DNA of 64,000 bases from positions 310,001 to 374,000 of the forward strand of contig NZ_JARHUD010000001.1 of assembly GCF_029222965.1 (NCBI RefSeq). The letters run 5' to 3'. The stretch is from Aquibaculum arenosum (GTDB lineage: Bacteria > Pseudomonadota > Alphaproteobacteria > Kiloniellales > DSM-21159). Shown piece after piece: positions 1-8,510 of the stretch. Within the stretch, counting starts at the first letter, position 1; each line of letters begins with the position of its first letter. The position numbers and the translations under genes were made by a program. The notes under the pieces were generated by a model. The model ran no database searches and was not told the origin of the DNA. It saw only the letters and a list, made by a program, of their open reading frames with translations.

Positions 1-84
1 GGATCGCTTGACCTTTACCGACTGCCTCACGACCATAGCCGCCCACGGGCCGCAAGGCCATGGGACCAAAGCGAGGGAGTGCCA

Positions 85-1731
85 ATGGCTGAAGCCATCA
101 GCAAGTTCGACCAGGATCTGCCGCGTCGGGAAGCCAACCACGTCGCCTTGTCGCCGATTTCCTTCCTGCAGCGCTCCGCGGCGATCTATCCGGAGTCGAC
201 CGCTGTCATTCATGGCCGCCATTACAGTTACCGCGAATTTGCCGAGCGCTGCCGCCGGCTTGCTTCGGCCCTGCGGAAGCGCGGCCTCGGGCAGGGCGAC
301 ACCGTGGCGGTCATGGCACCCAATGTTCCGGCGCTCTTGGAAGCGCATTACGGCGTGCCGATGTTCGGCGGCGTGCTCAACGCCCTCAACATTCGCCTGG
401 ATCCGGCCACCATCGCCTTCATCCTGCAGCACGGCGAGGCCAAGGCGCTGATCGTCGATCGCGAGTTCTCGCCGGTGATCCAGGCCGCCCTGGCCGATCT
501 GGACCGCAAGCCGCTGGTCATCGACTACGACGATGCTATGACGGAGGCCCAGGGCGGAACGCGCGGGCCGCTGATCGGCGAACTGGAGTACGAAGCCCTG
601 CTGGCGGAGGGCGATCCCGATTTCGCCTGGCAGCCGCCGGCCGACGAGTGGCAGGCGCTGGCGCTGAACTACACCTCGGGAACCACCGGTGATCCTAAGG
701 GCGTGGTCTATCATCACCGCGGCGCCTTCCTGAACGCGGTGGGCAACGCAATGGTGTTGGGCATCGACCGGCGCGCCGCCTACCTCTGGACCCTGCCGAT
801 GTTCCACTGCAACGGCTGGACCTACACCTGGGCAGTCACCGCCATGTCCGGGACCCATGTCTGCTTGCGCAAGGTGGACCCGGCGCTGATCTACCCCTTG
901 ATCGAGGAAGCAGGGGTCACGCATCTCTGCGGCGCGCCCATCGTTCTCAACCTGCTGGCGCATTCTCCAGCGGACGTTCGGCGGCCGCTGCCGCGGCGGG
1001 TGCGTGTCGGCACCGGCGGCGCGGCGCCGCCCTCGGCGGTGATCTCGCGCCTGGAGCAGCAGGGCTTCGAGGTCCTGCACCTCTACGGCCTGACCGAATG
1101 CTACGGCCCCTCGACGCTCTGCGCCTGGCAGGACGACTGGAGCAATCTGCCGCTGGAGGAACGTGCCGTAAAAATGGCGCGCCAGGGCGTGGCCTATCCG
1201 ACGCTGCAGGAAGCCAGCGTGCGCGATCCGGAGACCCTGGAGGCTGTGCCGGCCGACGGGGAGACGGTGGGCGAGCTGATGCTGCGCGGCAACACGCTGA
1301 TGAAGGGCTACCTGAAGAACCCCGAGGCCACGCGCAAGGCCTTCGCCGGCGGTTGGTTCCGCACCGGTGACTTGGGCGTGGTCCATCCCGACGGCTATGT
1401 GGAAATCAAGGACCGCTCCAAGGACATCATCATCTCCGGTGGGGAGAACATCTCCTCCCTGGAAGTGGAAGAGGTGCTCTACCGGCACCCCAAGGTCATG
1501 GAAGCAGCAGTTGTCGCCCGGCCCGATCCCAAGTGGGGCGAGAGCCCCTGTGCCTTCGTGACCCTGCAGCAGGGGGAGGAGGCGACGGCGGAGGAGATTC
1601 TCGCCTGGTGCCGCGATCACCTGGCGCGCTTCAAACTGCCCAAGACGGTGGTGTTCGGCGCCCTGCCGAAGACTTCCACCGGCAAGATCCAAAAGTTCGT
1701 TCTGCGCGAGCAGGCCAAGGAGCAGAAATGA
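85..1731 (+). CDS. Acyl-CoA synthetase (AMP-binding, AlkK/DmdB-like), 548 aa
   Basis: It activates a carboxylic acid, probably a medium-chain or modified fatty acid, to its acyl-CoA through an acyl-adenylate in the cytoplasm. The AMP-binding P-loop YTSGTTGDPKG is at about residues 196-206. The ANL hinge and C-terminal lid follow (GGENISSLEVEEV near 450), with the catalytic lysine in PKTSTGKIQKF near the end. Length fits the family (about 540). I use ATG 85, which has a GAGGG Shine-Dalgarno about 7 nt upstream; GTG 79 is also in frame but overlaps that site. Its stop overlaps the next start (ATGA), so translation is coupled to the SDR and APH-DUF6285 genes. The substrate cannot be read from sequence. 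Confidence 0.9.
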   Translation: MAEAISKFDQDLPRREANHVALSPISFLQRSAAIYPESTAVIHGRHYSYREFAERCRRLASALRKRGLGQGDTVAVMAPNVPALLEAHYGVPMFGGVLNALNIRLDPATIAFILQHGEAKALIVDREFSPVIQAALADLDRKPLVIDYDDAMTEAQGGTRGPLIGELEYEALLAEGDPDFAWQPPADEWQALALNYTSGTTGDPKGVVYHHRGAFLNAVGNAMVLGIDRRAAYLWTLPMFHCNGWTYTWAVTAMSGTHVCLRKVDPALIYPLIEEAGVTHLCGAPIVLNLLAHSPADVRRPLPRRVRVGTGGAAPPSAVISRLEQQGFEVLHLYGLTECYGPSTLCAWQDDWSNLPLEERAVKMARQGVAYPTLQEASVRDPETLEAVPADGETVGELMLRGNTLMKGYLKNPEATRKAFAGGWFRTGDLGVVHPDGYVEIKDRSKDIIISGGENISSLEVEEVLYRHPKVMEAAVVARPDPKWGESPCAFVTLQQGEEATAEEILAWCRDHLARFKLPKTVVFGALPKTSTGKIQKFVLREQAKEQK

Positions 1732-2489
1732 TTCACTCTGATCTGAGCGGCCGCGTCGCCTTGGTTACCGGCGCGTCCAGCGGTATTGGCCACCACTTCG
1801 CCCAGACCCTGGCCCGTGCCGGTGCGCGGGTCGCCATCGGCGCACGGCGCAGTGAGAAGCTGGAATCTCTGGCGTCGGAGATCGCCGCGGCCGGTGGGCG
1901 GGCGCTGCCGTTGCGCCTGGACGTGACCGACCGGAACTCTGTTGTCGAGGCCTTCGCCCATGCGGAGACTGAACTGGGCACCCCCGACATCATCGTGAAC
2001 AACGCCGGCGTGACCATCGACCGCCCGAGCCTGGAGCAGGACGAGGAGGAGTGGGACCGGGTGGTGGACACCGATCTGAAGGGCGCCTGGCTGGTGGCCT
2101 GCGAGGGCGCCCGGCGCCTGGTCGCGGCCGAGAAGGGCGGCAGCATCATCAACGTGGCCTCGATTTTGGGGATTCTGGGCACGCCGCGGGTAGCGGCCTA
2201 CACGGCGGCCAAGGCCGGCCTGATCAATCTTTCGCGCAGTCTCGCCATCGAGTGGGCGCGCCACGACATTCGGGTGAACGCGCTCTGCCCCGGCTACATC
2301 ATCACTGATCTCAATCGCGAGTTCCTGGAAGGGCCGGTGGGTGAGAAGCTCGCTCGGCGCATCCCGCAACGCCGTTTCGGCCAGGCAAGCGATCTTGACG
2401 GCCCGCTTCTGCTGCTGGCCTCCGACGCCTCGCGCTGGATGACCGGCAGTGCTTTGGTGGTCGACGGCGGCCAGAGCGCGGCGGCCTGA
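1728..2489 (+). CDS. Short-chain dehydrogenase/reductase, 253 aa
   Basis: This is a classical SDR using NAD(P)H to reduce or oxidise a hydroxy/keto group. The cofactor motif TGASSGIG is at residues 14-21, NNAG at 91-94, the catalytic Ser at 145 and YTAAK at 158-162 (Tyr158, Lys162). The length of about 250 is standard. The ATG at 1728 overlaps the TGA of the acyl-CoA ligase by four bases, so it is translationally coupled; the APH-DUF6285 gene starts 2 bp after its stop. The context suggests a 3-hydroxyacyl-CoA or related acyl substrate, but this is inferred from neighbours only. Confidence 0.9.
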   Translation: MIHSDLSGRVALVTGASSGIGHHFAQTLARAGARVAIGARRSEKLESLASEIAAAGGRALPLRLDVTDRNSVVEAFAHAETELGTPDIIVNNAGVTIDRPSLEQDEEEWDRVVDTDLKGAWLVACEGARRLVAAEKGGSIINVASILGILGTPRVAAYTAAKAGLINLSRSLAIEWARHDIRVNALCPGYIITDLNREFLEGPVGEKLARRIPQRRFGQASDLDGPLLLLASDASRWMTGSALVVDGGQSAAA

Positions 2490-2491
2490 CC

Positions 2492-3871
2492 ATGCTGTTG
2501 GATGATACGAGGCGCGAAGCCCTGGCTGCCTGGATCGCCGAGCGCGCCGGGGTGAAGGACTGCGCAATCCGTGAGGCCCGGCCCCTGTCGGGCGGTGCAA
2601 TTCAGGAGAACTGGCTGCTTGCCGTCGAACTGCTGGACGGTCCCGGCAGCGGCCATGCCGAGTTCGTTCTGCGGGCGGATGCGCCCTCCGGCGTGGCGGT
2701 CAGCCACAGCCGTGCGGAGGAGTTTGCCCTGCTGCAGGCCGCGCGGGCTGCCGGTGTGACCGCGCCGGAGCCCTACTGGCTCGCCGACGCGGAGGGCCCG
2801 CTGGGGCGCCCCTTCTATCTGATGGCCAAGGCCGAGGGTGTGGGACTTGGTGCGAAGGTCGTGAAGGACACCAGCTTGGGCGGCGATCGCGCCGCGCTGG
2901 CCGAGCGGCTGGGGCGCGAACTGGCGCGCATTCACTCCATACGCCCGCCGCGCGACGATCTCGCCTTCCTCGGCAGCCCGCCGGAGGACCCGGCCGCGGC
3001 CTTCGTGGCCTCCTATCGCGCGCATCTCGACGCCCTGGGGCAGCCGCGTCCCGCATTGGAGTGGGCCTTGCGTTGGCTGGAGCGGCAGGCGCCGCAGCCA
3101 CCCATGCAGGTGACGCTGGTCCACAACGATTTCCGGACCGGAAACTATCTGGTGGACTCCCAGGGACTGACCGCGGTGCTGGATTGGGAGTTCGCCGGCT
3201 GGGGCGACCCAGAGTCCGATCTCGGCTGGTTCTGTGCCGCCTGCTGGCGTTTTTCCCGCCCCGAGCTCGAAGCCGGCGGCATTGCGGCGCGCACTGACTT
3301 CTACCGCGGCTACGAGGCGGAGAGCGGGCGAAAGATCGATGATGCGCGCGTGCGCTATTGGGAGGTGGCGGCGCATCTGCGCTGGGCGGTCATTGCGGTG
3401 CAACAGGGCAGGCGCCACTGGAGCGGTGCCGAGCGCTCGCTGGAACTCGCCCTGACGGGGCGAATCGCTGCGGAACTGGAACTGGCTCTGCTGCGCATGA
3501 CGGCGCCGGAGGCCTCCGAGGACGCATCCGAGATCGGTGACGATCTGCCAGGCAACCAGGATCGCCCCACCGGCGCCGAGTTGCTGGCGGAGGCCCGTCG
3601 CCTGCTCCGCGAGGCCATCTCGCCTGCGCTGCAGGGCAACGCGCGCTTCGAGGCGGCGATGATCGGCAACGCCATGGGCATCGCCGAGCGTGAATTGCGC
3701 GCGGCGGCCACGGCGGAGGAAGCTCCTGCGCTCGGCGATCTTGCTGCCAGACTTCGCTCGGGGGATGCGGACGGGGACGGCCGCGTGCACGCGCAGTTAC
3801 TGGCCGATGCCGAGCGGCGCACAGCCATCGCAAATCCCGCCGCGCTGGAGCGTGCTTCCGGGGCTGCCTGA
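2492..3871 (+). CDS. APH-family phosphotransferase fused to a DUF6285 domain, 459 aa
   Basis: The N-terminal two thirds is an aminoglycoside-phosphotransferase/ACAD10-like kinase fold: catalytic loop HNDFRTGN at residues 211-218 and metal-binding DWEF at 231-234. From about residue 355 a separate, mostly alpha-helical segment rich in Ala and Glu resembles DUF6285, which often accompanies such kinases. It follows the SDR by 2 bp and ends the acyl-CoA operon. APH-like domains of this branch (as in ACAD10/11) act on hydroxyacyl-CoA intermediates, so a role in 4-hydroxy fatty-acid or other hydroxyacyl catabolism is plausible; antibiotic resistance is unlikely. The substrate is unknown and the DUF6285 assignment is from memory of the family. 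Confidence 0.8.
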   Translation: MLLDDTRREALAAWIAERAGVKDCAIREARPLSGGAIQENWLLAVELLDGPGSGHAEFVLRADAPSGVAVSHSRAEEFALLQAARAAGVTAPEPYWLADAEGPLGRPFYLMAKAEGVGLGAKVVKDTSLGGDRAALAERLGRELARIHSIRPPRDDLAFLGSPPEDPAAAFVASYRAHLDALGQPRPALEWALRWLERQAPQPPMQVTLVHNDFRTGNYLVDSQGLTAVLDWEFAGWGDPESDLGWFCAACWRFSRPELEAGGIAARTDFYRGYEAESGRKIDDARVRYWEVAAHLRWAVIAVQQGRRHWSGAERSLELALTGRIAAELELALLRMTAPEASEDASEIGDDLPGNQDRPTGAELLAEARRLLREAISPALQGNARFEAAMIGNAMGIAERELRAAATAEEAPALGDLAARLRSGDADGDGRVHAQLLADAERRTAIANPAALERASGAA

Positions 3872-3874
3872 AAG

Positions 3875-3994
3875 CGCGTTGCAATTACCCGGCCCCGGCT
3901 GGGAACCCTCCGCCTGGATCGGGCATTCTTCATTGCAGTACAACAGGTTATTCCCCCTGTGTTGCGATTGCGGGGGTGGTCCTATTGCAACGCG
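3875..3994. repeat. 11-bp inverted repeat bracketing ~98 bp upstream of aasR
   Basis: CGCGTTGCAAT at 3875-3885 is repeated as its exact reverse complement ATTGCAACGCG at 3984-3994. Between and just after the arms lie further ATTGC or TTGCGAT copies. The arms are too far apart for a simple terminator and look more like paired binding sites or a long-range hairpin. This accounts for most of the 297-bp gene-free stretch 3872-4168; no small ORF is convincing there. Confidence 0.5.
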
Positions 3995-4002
3995 AGTTCA
4001 TT

Positions 4003-4030
4003 TTGCTGCATTGCGATCACCGCCTATAAC
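4003..4030 (+). promoter_or_regulatory. Candidate sigma70-type promoter for aasR/sphingolipid operon
   Basis: TTGCTG (4003-4008) and TATAAC (4025-4030) are separated by 16 bp. The predicted start of transcription is near 4037, leaving a leader of about 130 nt before the aasR ATG at 4169. It lies just downstream of the second ATTGCAACGCG arm, so a factor bound there could contact polymerase. Assigned by eye. Confidence 0.4.
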
Positions 4031-4168
4031 TTGATAACGGGTCGAAAGCGTCGAGTCGTGCAGCCAGGCAAGCGCCCGGCGTGCCAACGCACCGCTTCCG
4101 ATCTTGTGATCTGTCTCGTGCTTCCGCCATTCGGCCGAAGCCGGCCGAAGTCCGATTGGAGCCATCGC

Positions 4169-5944
4169 ATGCAGTTAACGACGACCAGCAACGATAACCT
4201 GCCGCTGCGGGTCGGTGCTTTCGAGACGCTCGTCGAAGGCCTCGACTACGCCGCCCGCGGTGCCACCGGCTTCAACTTCTTCTCCGAGCGCGGCAAGCCC
4301 AGCCTCTCCCTGACCTATCGCGAGATCCGCGAGCGGGCACTGGATCTGGCGCTGCGCTTCTCGGCTTCGCGTCTGGGCCGCGGTGCCCGGGTGGCGATGA
4401 TTGCCGAGACCCGGCCAGAATTCATGGTCGCCTTCTTCGCCTGCCAGTATGCCGGCCTGGTGCCCGTGCCCCTGCCGCTCAGCGTCAACCTGGGCGGCCG
4501 CGAGGCCTACGTGACGCGCCTCGCCGCGATGATGAAGCGCGCCCACGTCTCGGCCGCGATCACCTCCGACGATCTCTTCCCCATGCTGGACGAGGCAGCC
4601 GGCCAGGTCGGTGTGGATTGCGTCGGCACCTACGAGGATTTCGCCGCGCTCTCCTACGCCGGCGGCGAGATCCGTCCGCTGGGCAAGGAGGATCCGGCCT
4701 ACATCCAGTTCTCCTCGGGCAGCACCTCGCTGCCACGCGGCGTGATGGTCTCGCAGCGCTCGATCATGGCCAATGCACGCGGCATCGGTCAGCACGGCCT
4801 GCAGCTGCGCGCCGGCGATCGCGCCACCTCCTGGCTGCCGCTCTATCACGACATGGGGCTCGTGGGCTTCTGTCTGACGCCGGCGATGGCCCAGATTTCC
4901 GTTGACTACCTGGCCACCACGACCTTCGCCCGCCGGCCGCTGCTGTGGCTGCAGACGCTCTCCGAGCGCGGCGGCACCATCGCTTTCGCACCGACTTTCG
5001 GCTACGAGCTTTGCCTGCGCCGCGCCGCGAAGGTGGAGCCGGGCCAGTTCGACCTCTCGCGCTGGCGCGTTGCCGGCATCGGCGGGGAGATGGTGCGGGC
5101 CTCCGTGCTCGAAGCCTTCTCCGAGCGTTTTGCCGACTGCGGCTTCGACGGCAAGGCCTTCCTCCCCAGCTACGGGCTTGCGGAGTCAACGCTGGCCATC
5201 AGCTTCAGCCGTCTGGGCGAAGGCGTGAAGACCGACACGGTGGATCTGGAGGCCGCGGCCAAGCGCGATCTCGCTCTGCCGCTGCATGGCCAAGGCACCT
5301 CGCAGCGCGCACGCACTTTCGTGCGTTGCGGCACGCCCTTGCCGGAGCATCGTGTGGAAATCCGCGACACCCAGGGCCGTGTTCTGCCCGAGCGCCGCAT
5401 CGGCCGCGTCTACATCACTGGCCCCAGCCTGATGGAAGGCTATTTCCGCGACACCGCAGCGACCAAGAAGGCCATGCCCGAGGCCGGCTGGCTGGATACC
5501 GGCGATCTCGGCTACATGGCCGAGGGCGAATTGGTCATCACCGGACGCAGCAAGGACCTCATCATCATCGGCGGTCGCAACATCTGGCCGCAGGATCTGG
5601 AGTGGGCGGTCGAAACGCTCGATCGTGTCCGTGCCGGCGACGTGGCGGCCTTCGGTGTTTCCGACGGGGACGAGGGCGAGCGGGTCGTGCTGGTGGTGGA
5701 ATGCCGCCTGAAGGACGCGAGCGAGCGCATGTTGTTGCGCCGGGAGATCGCGGCGATCGTGCAGCGCAGCTCCGGTGTTGCCTGCGACGTGGTGCTGACC
5801 CGTCCGAATACGCTGACCTTCACCTCTTCGGGCAAGCTGAGTCGCGCCGCTGCCAAGGCCGACTATCTCTCCGAGCGCATCAGTGATCTCGACAGCGATG
5901 CCGAGCAGGAAGCCGCCTATGCCCTGGCTGTCGGGGCGGAGTAG
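4169..5944 (+). CDS. aasR: Fatty acyl-AMP ligase / acyl-ACP synthetase of sphingolipid synthesis (AasR type), 591 aa
   Basis: It probably activates a fatty acid and loads it onto the dedicated ACP encoded at 7009, supplying serine palmitoyltransferase. The adenylation core has FSSGSTSLPRG at residues 181-191 and the FAAL-type PLYHDMGLVG, with the C-terminal lid at GRSKDLIIIGGRNIWPQDLE. Length near 590 fits FAAL-type ligases. I start at ATG 4169; the open frame runs back to 3959 but codes there for atypical peptide over the intergenic repeats. In Caulobacter crescentus, aasR, cerR, acpR and spt are clustered and required for ceramide synthesis, and the same four families appear here in this order. 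Calling the substrate a long-chain fatty acid is inference from that precedent. Confidence 0.85.
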   Translation: MQLTTTSNDNLPLRVGAFETLVEGLDYAARGATGFNFFSERGKPSLSLTYREIRERALDLALRFSASRLGRGARVAMIAETRPEFMVAFFACQYAGLVPVPLPLSVNLGGREAYVTRLAAMMKRAHVSAAITSDDLFPMLDEAAGQVGVDCVGTYEDFAALSYAGGEIRPLGKEDPAYIQFSSGSTSLPRGVMVSQRSIMANARGIGQHGLQLRAGDRATSWLPLYHDMGLVGFCLTPAMAQISVDYLATTTFARRPLLWLQTLSERGGTIAFAPTFGYELCLRRAAKVEPGQFDLSRWRVAGIGGEMVRASVLEAFSERFADCGFDGKAFLPSYGLAESTLAISFSRLGEGVKTDTVDLEAAAKRDLALPLHGQGTSQRARTFVRCGTPLPEHRVEIRDTQGRVLPERRIGRVYITGPSLMEGYFRDTAATKKAMPEAGWLDTGDLGYMAEGELVITGRSKDLIIIGGRNIWPQDLEWAVETLDRVRAGDVAAFGVSDGDEGERVVLVVECRLKDASERMLLRREIAAIVQRSSGVACDVVLTRPNTLTFTSSGKLSRAAAKADYLSERISDLDSDAEQEAAYALAVGAE

Positions 5945-6007
5945 AGCGGGACGCTGCCTCCGCCGGGACGGTCTTTTCGCAACCGGATGTGAAAGCCGGC
6001 TGACCCA

Positions 6008-7009
6008 GTGACTTCCGTTTCAGACCCGGCATCCGCCGTCATCGCCGTGACCGGGGCCAGTGGTTTTGTCGGTCGGGCGACGGTGGCCCGTCTGGCGGCC
6101 CATGGGCTGCGGCCCCGCATCTTGCTCCGCCGCCCGGATCCAGATCTGGAAGCCATGGCGGCCGGGGTGGTGCGCGGCGACCTGACGGACAGCAGCGCCC
6201 TGGAACGCCTGGTCGCAGGCGCGGACGCGGTGGTGCACATTGGCGGACTGGTGTCCGCGGTTCGAGCCAGCGACTTTCACCGTATCAACTGCGTGGTGAC
6301 GGAACGCCTGGCGGCGGCCGCTGCTGCTGCGGGTGTGAAGCGCTTCCTCCTCGTCTCCTCCCTTGCGGCGCGCCAACCGGAACTTTCCCCCTATGCGGCA
6401 AGCAAGTCCGCGGCGGAACAGGCGCTGTTGCGCGCGGCCCCGTGGCTGTGCCGTGCCATCGTCAGGCCGCCCGGAGTCTACGGCCCCGGAGACCGCGCCA
6501 CCCTGCCGATTTTCCGCCAGCTTGCCGGCGGCCTGGTGGTGATGCCCGGCAGCGCGCAAGCGCGCTTTTCCCTGATCTACGTCGATGACCTGGCGCGCGC
6601 TCTGGCGTCCCTGGTCGAGCATCCCGATGCCGCGGCCTGGGATGGTGAGCCTGTGCCCCTGGATGATGGGGCGGAAGGGGGGTATGCCTGGAGCGAACTG
6701 GCCGCGCTTGCCGGTCGGGCGCTGGGGCGACGGGTGCGGGTGCTGCAACTGCCGCCTGGTCTCCTGGCGCCGCTGGCCTGGGGCAGTGCGGGTCTGAGCC
6801 GGCTTAGCGGCCGGCCGGCGATGATCTCCCCGGGCAAGCTGCGTGAACTGGCCTGGCCCGACTGGGTGGCCAAGGCGCAACCGGAACGACTGCCACCCGA
6901 GGGGCGACCGCGCGTTGGCTTTACCGAGGGCTTTACCCTGACCCTCCAATGGTATGAAAAGCAGGGGTGGCTTCCCGCGAGCCGCATCCGTCAAGAAGAG
7001 GCAGAATGA
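6008..7009 (+). CDS. cerR: NAD(P)-dependent epimerase-fold reductase (CerR type), 333 aa
   Basis: An extended SDR with the dinucleotide-binding motif GASGFVG near residues 16-22 and an active-site YAASK near 137. In Caulobacter sphingolipid synthesis, CerR of this fold reduces the keto group left by serine palmitoyltransferase, apparently at the oxidised-ceramide stage. It sits between aasR and the ACP gene, 63 bp after aasR, and its TGA touches the ACP start. The start is GTG 6008; no clear ribosome site precedes it, but the Rossmann motif follows closely, so a later start is unlikely. The general family is secure; the ceramide role rests on gene order. Confidence 0.82.
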   Translation: MTSVSDPASAVIAVTGASGFVGRATVARLAAHGLRPRILLRRPDPDLEAMAAGVVRGDLTDSSALERLVAGADAVVHIGGLVSAVRASDFHRINCVVTERLAAAAAAAGVKRFLLVSSLAARQPELSPYAASKSAAEQALLRAAPWLCRAIVRPPGVYGPGDRATLPIFRQLAGGLVVMPGSAQARFSLIYVDDLARALASLVEHPDAAAWDGEPVPLDDGAEGGYAWSELAALAGRALGRRVRVLQLPPGLLAPLAWGSAGLSRLSGRPAMISPGKLRELAWPDWVAKAQPERLPPEGRPRVGFTEGFTLTLQWYEKQGWLPASRIRQEEAE

Positions 7010-7260
7010 TGAGCGATACCGAGCAGACGGTCTACGATACGGTCTGTGAGCTGCTGCAGCGCTACAACCGCGAAGGTCGGGAGCTGCGGCCCGAGACCGA
7101 TCTCAATGCCGAGCTCAATATTGACTCGGTGGCGGCCATGGACCTGATCATGGAGATCGAGGACAAGTTTGACATCGATATCCCGATCAACCTGGTGGGT
7201 GACCTTCGCACCGTGAAGGATCTCGTCGCCACGGTTCGCAGCCAGCAGGAAGGCGCCTGA
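7009..7260 (+). CDS. acpR: Specialised acyl carrier protein (AcpR type), 83 aa
   Basis: A small acidic ACP carrying the phosphopantetheine site in NIDSVAAMDL, with Ser40 as the attachment residue. ATG 7009 gives MSDTEQ; ATG 7006, one codon earlier, is equally possible, and a purine-rich AAGAAGAGG lies upstream. The cerR stop overlaps the start and its own TGA overlaps the spt ATG by one base, so cerR, acp and spt should be translated together. It is not the housekeeping AcpP, which is normally beside fabG/fabF, and probably delivers the acyl chain from AasR to serine palmitoyltransferase. Confidence 0.87.
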   Translation: MSDTEQTVYDTVCELLQRYNREGRELRPETDLNAELNIDSVAAMDLIMEIEDKFDIDIPINLVGDLRTVKDLVATVRSQQEGA

Positions 7261-8474
7261 TGGACATTCTCGCCAAGTACGATGGCCTTGCCGAACGGCG
7301 CGATCTCATGCTCGAGGCCGGGGCCAATCCCTTCGGCCTGCGCATGGAGAAGGTGCTCTCGCCGACCGAAGCGCTGGTGAACGGCCGGCGCACGCTGCTG
7401 GTGGGGACCAACAACTATCTCGGGCTGACCTTCGATCCGCATTGTATCGCCGCCGGCGTGAAGGCGCTGCAGGAGCAGGGCACCGGCACCACGGGCTCGC
7501 GCATTGCCAACGGCAGCTACGCCCTGCATGAGGCCCTCGAAGAGGCGATCGCGCGCTTCCTCAAGCGCAAGTCGGCCATCGTCTGGCCCACGGGCTACCA
7601 GGCAAACCTCGGCATGATCGCCGGGCTGGCCGGGCCCGGGGACACCATTCTGCTCGACGCCGATTCCCACTCCTCGATCTATGACGGCTGCCGTCTGTCC
7701 GGCGCGACACTGGTGCGTTTCCGCCACAATGACCCGGCGGATCTCGACAAGCGCCTGGCCCGGCTGCGGCGCCAGGGTGCGGCGGAGAACGGGGCGCTGC
7801 TGGTGATCGTCGAGGGCATCTATTCCATGCTGGGCGACATCGCCCCACTGCCCGAGTTCGTCGAGGTCAAGGACCGGCATGGCGCCTTCCTCCTGGTGGA
7901 CGAGGCCCACTCCCTGGGCGTGATGGGCGTCTGTGGCCGCGGCGTTGCCGAGGCGCAGGGGATCGAGGCGGGCGTGGATTTCCTGGCCGGCACCTTCTCT
8001 AAGTCTCTGGGTGCCATCGGCGGGTTCGGTGTTTCCGACCACCCGCATTTCGAGCGGCTGCGCTACTGCAGCCGACCCTATATGTTCACCGCCTCCGCCT
8101 CGCCGGCGAGCATCGCCACGGTGATTGCGGCCATCGAGCGGATCGAGCAGGAGCCCGGGCTGATAAAGCAGCTCTGGCGCAACGCCGAAGCGCTGCACAG
8201 CGGCCTTGCGGCCGAGGGCTTCGAGATCGCCGCACCGGTCAGCCCGGTGGTGGCCGTCAAGCTGCCCGACGAGCGACTGGCGGTGGCCTTCTGGAACGCG
8301 CTGCTGCAGGCAGGGATCTATGTGAATCTGGCGGTGCCGCCAGGAACGCCCAACAACAGCTGCCTGATGCGCTGCTCCGTCTCCGCGGCGCACACGCCCG
8401 AGCAGATCCAGGGGGTGGTGCGCACCTTCGTCGAGGTGCGCGAGGCGCTGGACGCGAGCGCTCCGGCAAGCTGA
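7260..8474 (+). CDS. spt: Serine palmitoyltransferase (alpha-oxoamine synthase), 404 aa
   Basis: A PLP enzyme condensing L-serine with an acyl thioester to 3-keto-sphinganine, the committed step of sphingolipid synthesis. The PLP lysine is K248 in GTFSKSLGAIGGF; DEAHS at 214-218 stacks and holds the cofactor; GTGTTGSRIANGS at about 74-86 is characteristic. The fold is shared with BioF, Kbl and HemA, but no biotin, threonine or haem partner is adjacent; ACP, acyl-ACP ligase and reductase genes are. The ATG overlaps the ACP stop by one base. The use of acyl-ACP rather than acyl-CoA is inferred from the upstream ACP. Confidence 0.9.
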   Translation: MDILAKYDGLAERRDLMLEAGANPFGLRMEKVLSPTEALVNGRRTLLVGTNNYLGLTFDPHCIAAGVKALQEQGTGTTGSRIANGSYALHEALEEAIARFLKRKSAIVWPTGYQANLGMIAGLAGPGDTILLDADSHSSIYDGCRLSGATLVRFRHNDPADLDKRLARLRRQGAAENGALLVIVEGIYSMLGDIAPLPEFVEVKDRHGAFLLVDEAHSLGVMGVCGRGVAEAQGIEAGVDFLAGTFSKSLGAIGGFGVSDHPHFERLRYCSRPYMFTASASPASIATVIAAIERIEQEPGLIKQLWRNAEALHSGLAAEGFEIAAPVSPVVAVKLPDERLAVAFWNALLQAGIYVNLAVPPGTPNNSCLMRCSVSAAHTPEQIQGVVRTFVEVREALDASAPAS

Positions 8475-8510
8475 CCCGAAAGTCGGGTGGCGGTGATGGC
8501 TGGCGACAGG

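Noticed and set aside
2294-3790. A 498-codon open frame on the minus strand
   Set aside because: Antisense to the APH-DUF6285 gene, which has intact catalytic motifs.
2492-3871. Aminoglycoside resistance kinase
   Set aside because: The APH fold is present, but coupling to an acyl-CoA ligase and SDR and the DUF6285 extension point to a metabolic kinase.
7260-8474. The oxoamine synthase as BioF, Kbl or HemA
   Set aside because: The fold is shared, but neighbours are ACP, acyl-ACP ligase, reductase and ceramide synthase; no biotin, threonine or haem gene is adjacent. Serine palmitoyltransferase explains the context best.
8474-8488. Short hairpin ACCCGA-AAG-TCGGGT after spt as terminator
   Set aside because: Only 6 bp with a 3-nt loop, no U-run, and it overlaps the region leading to the GFA gene.
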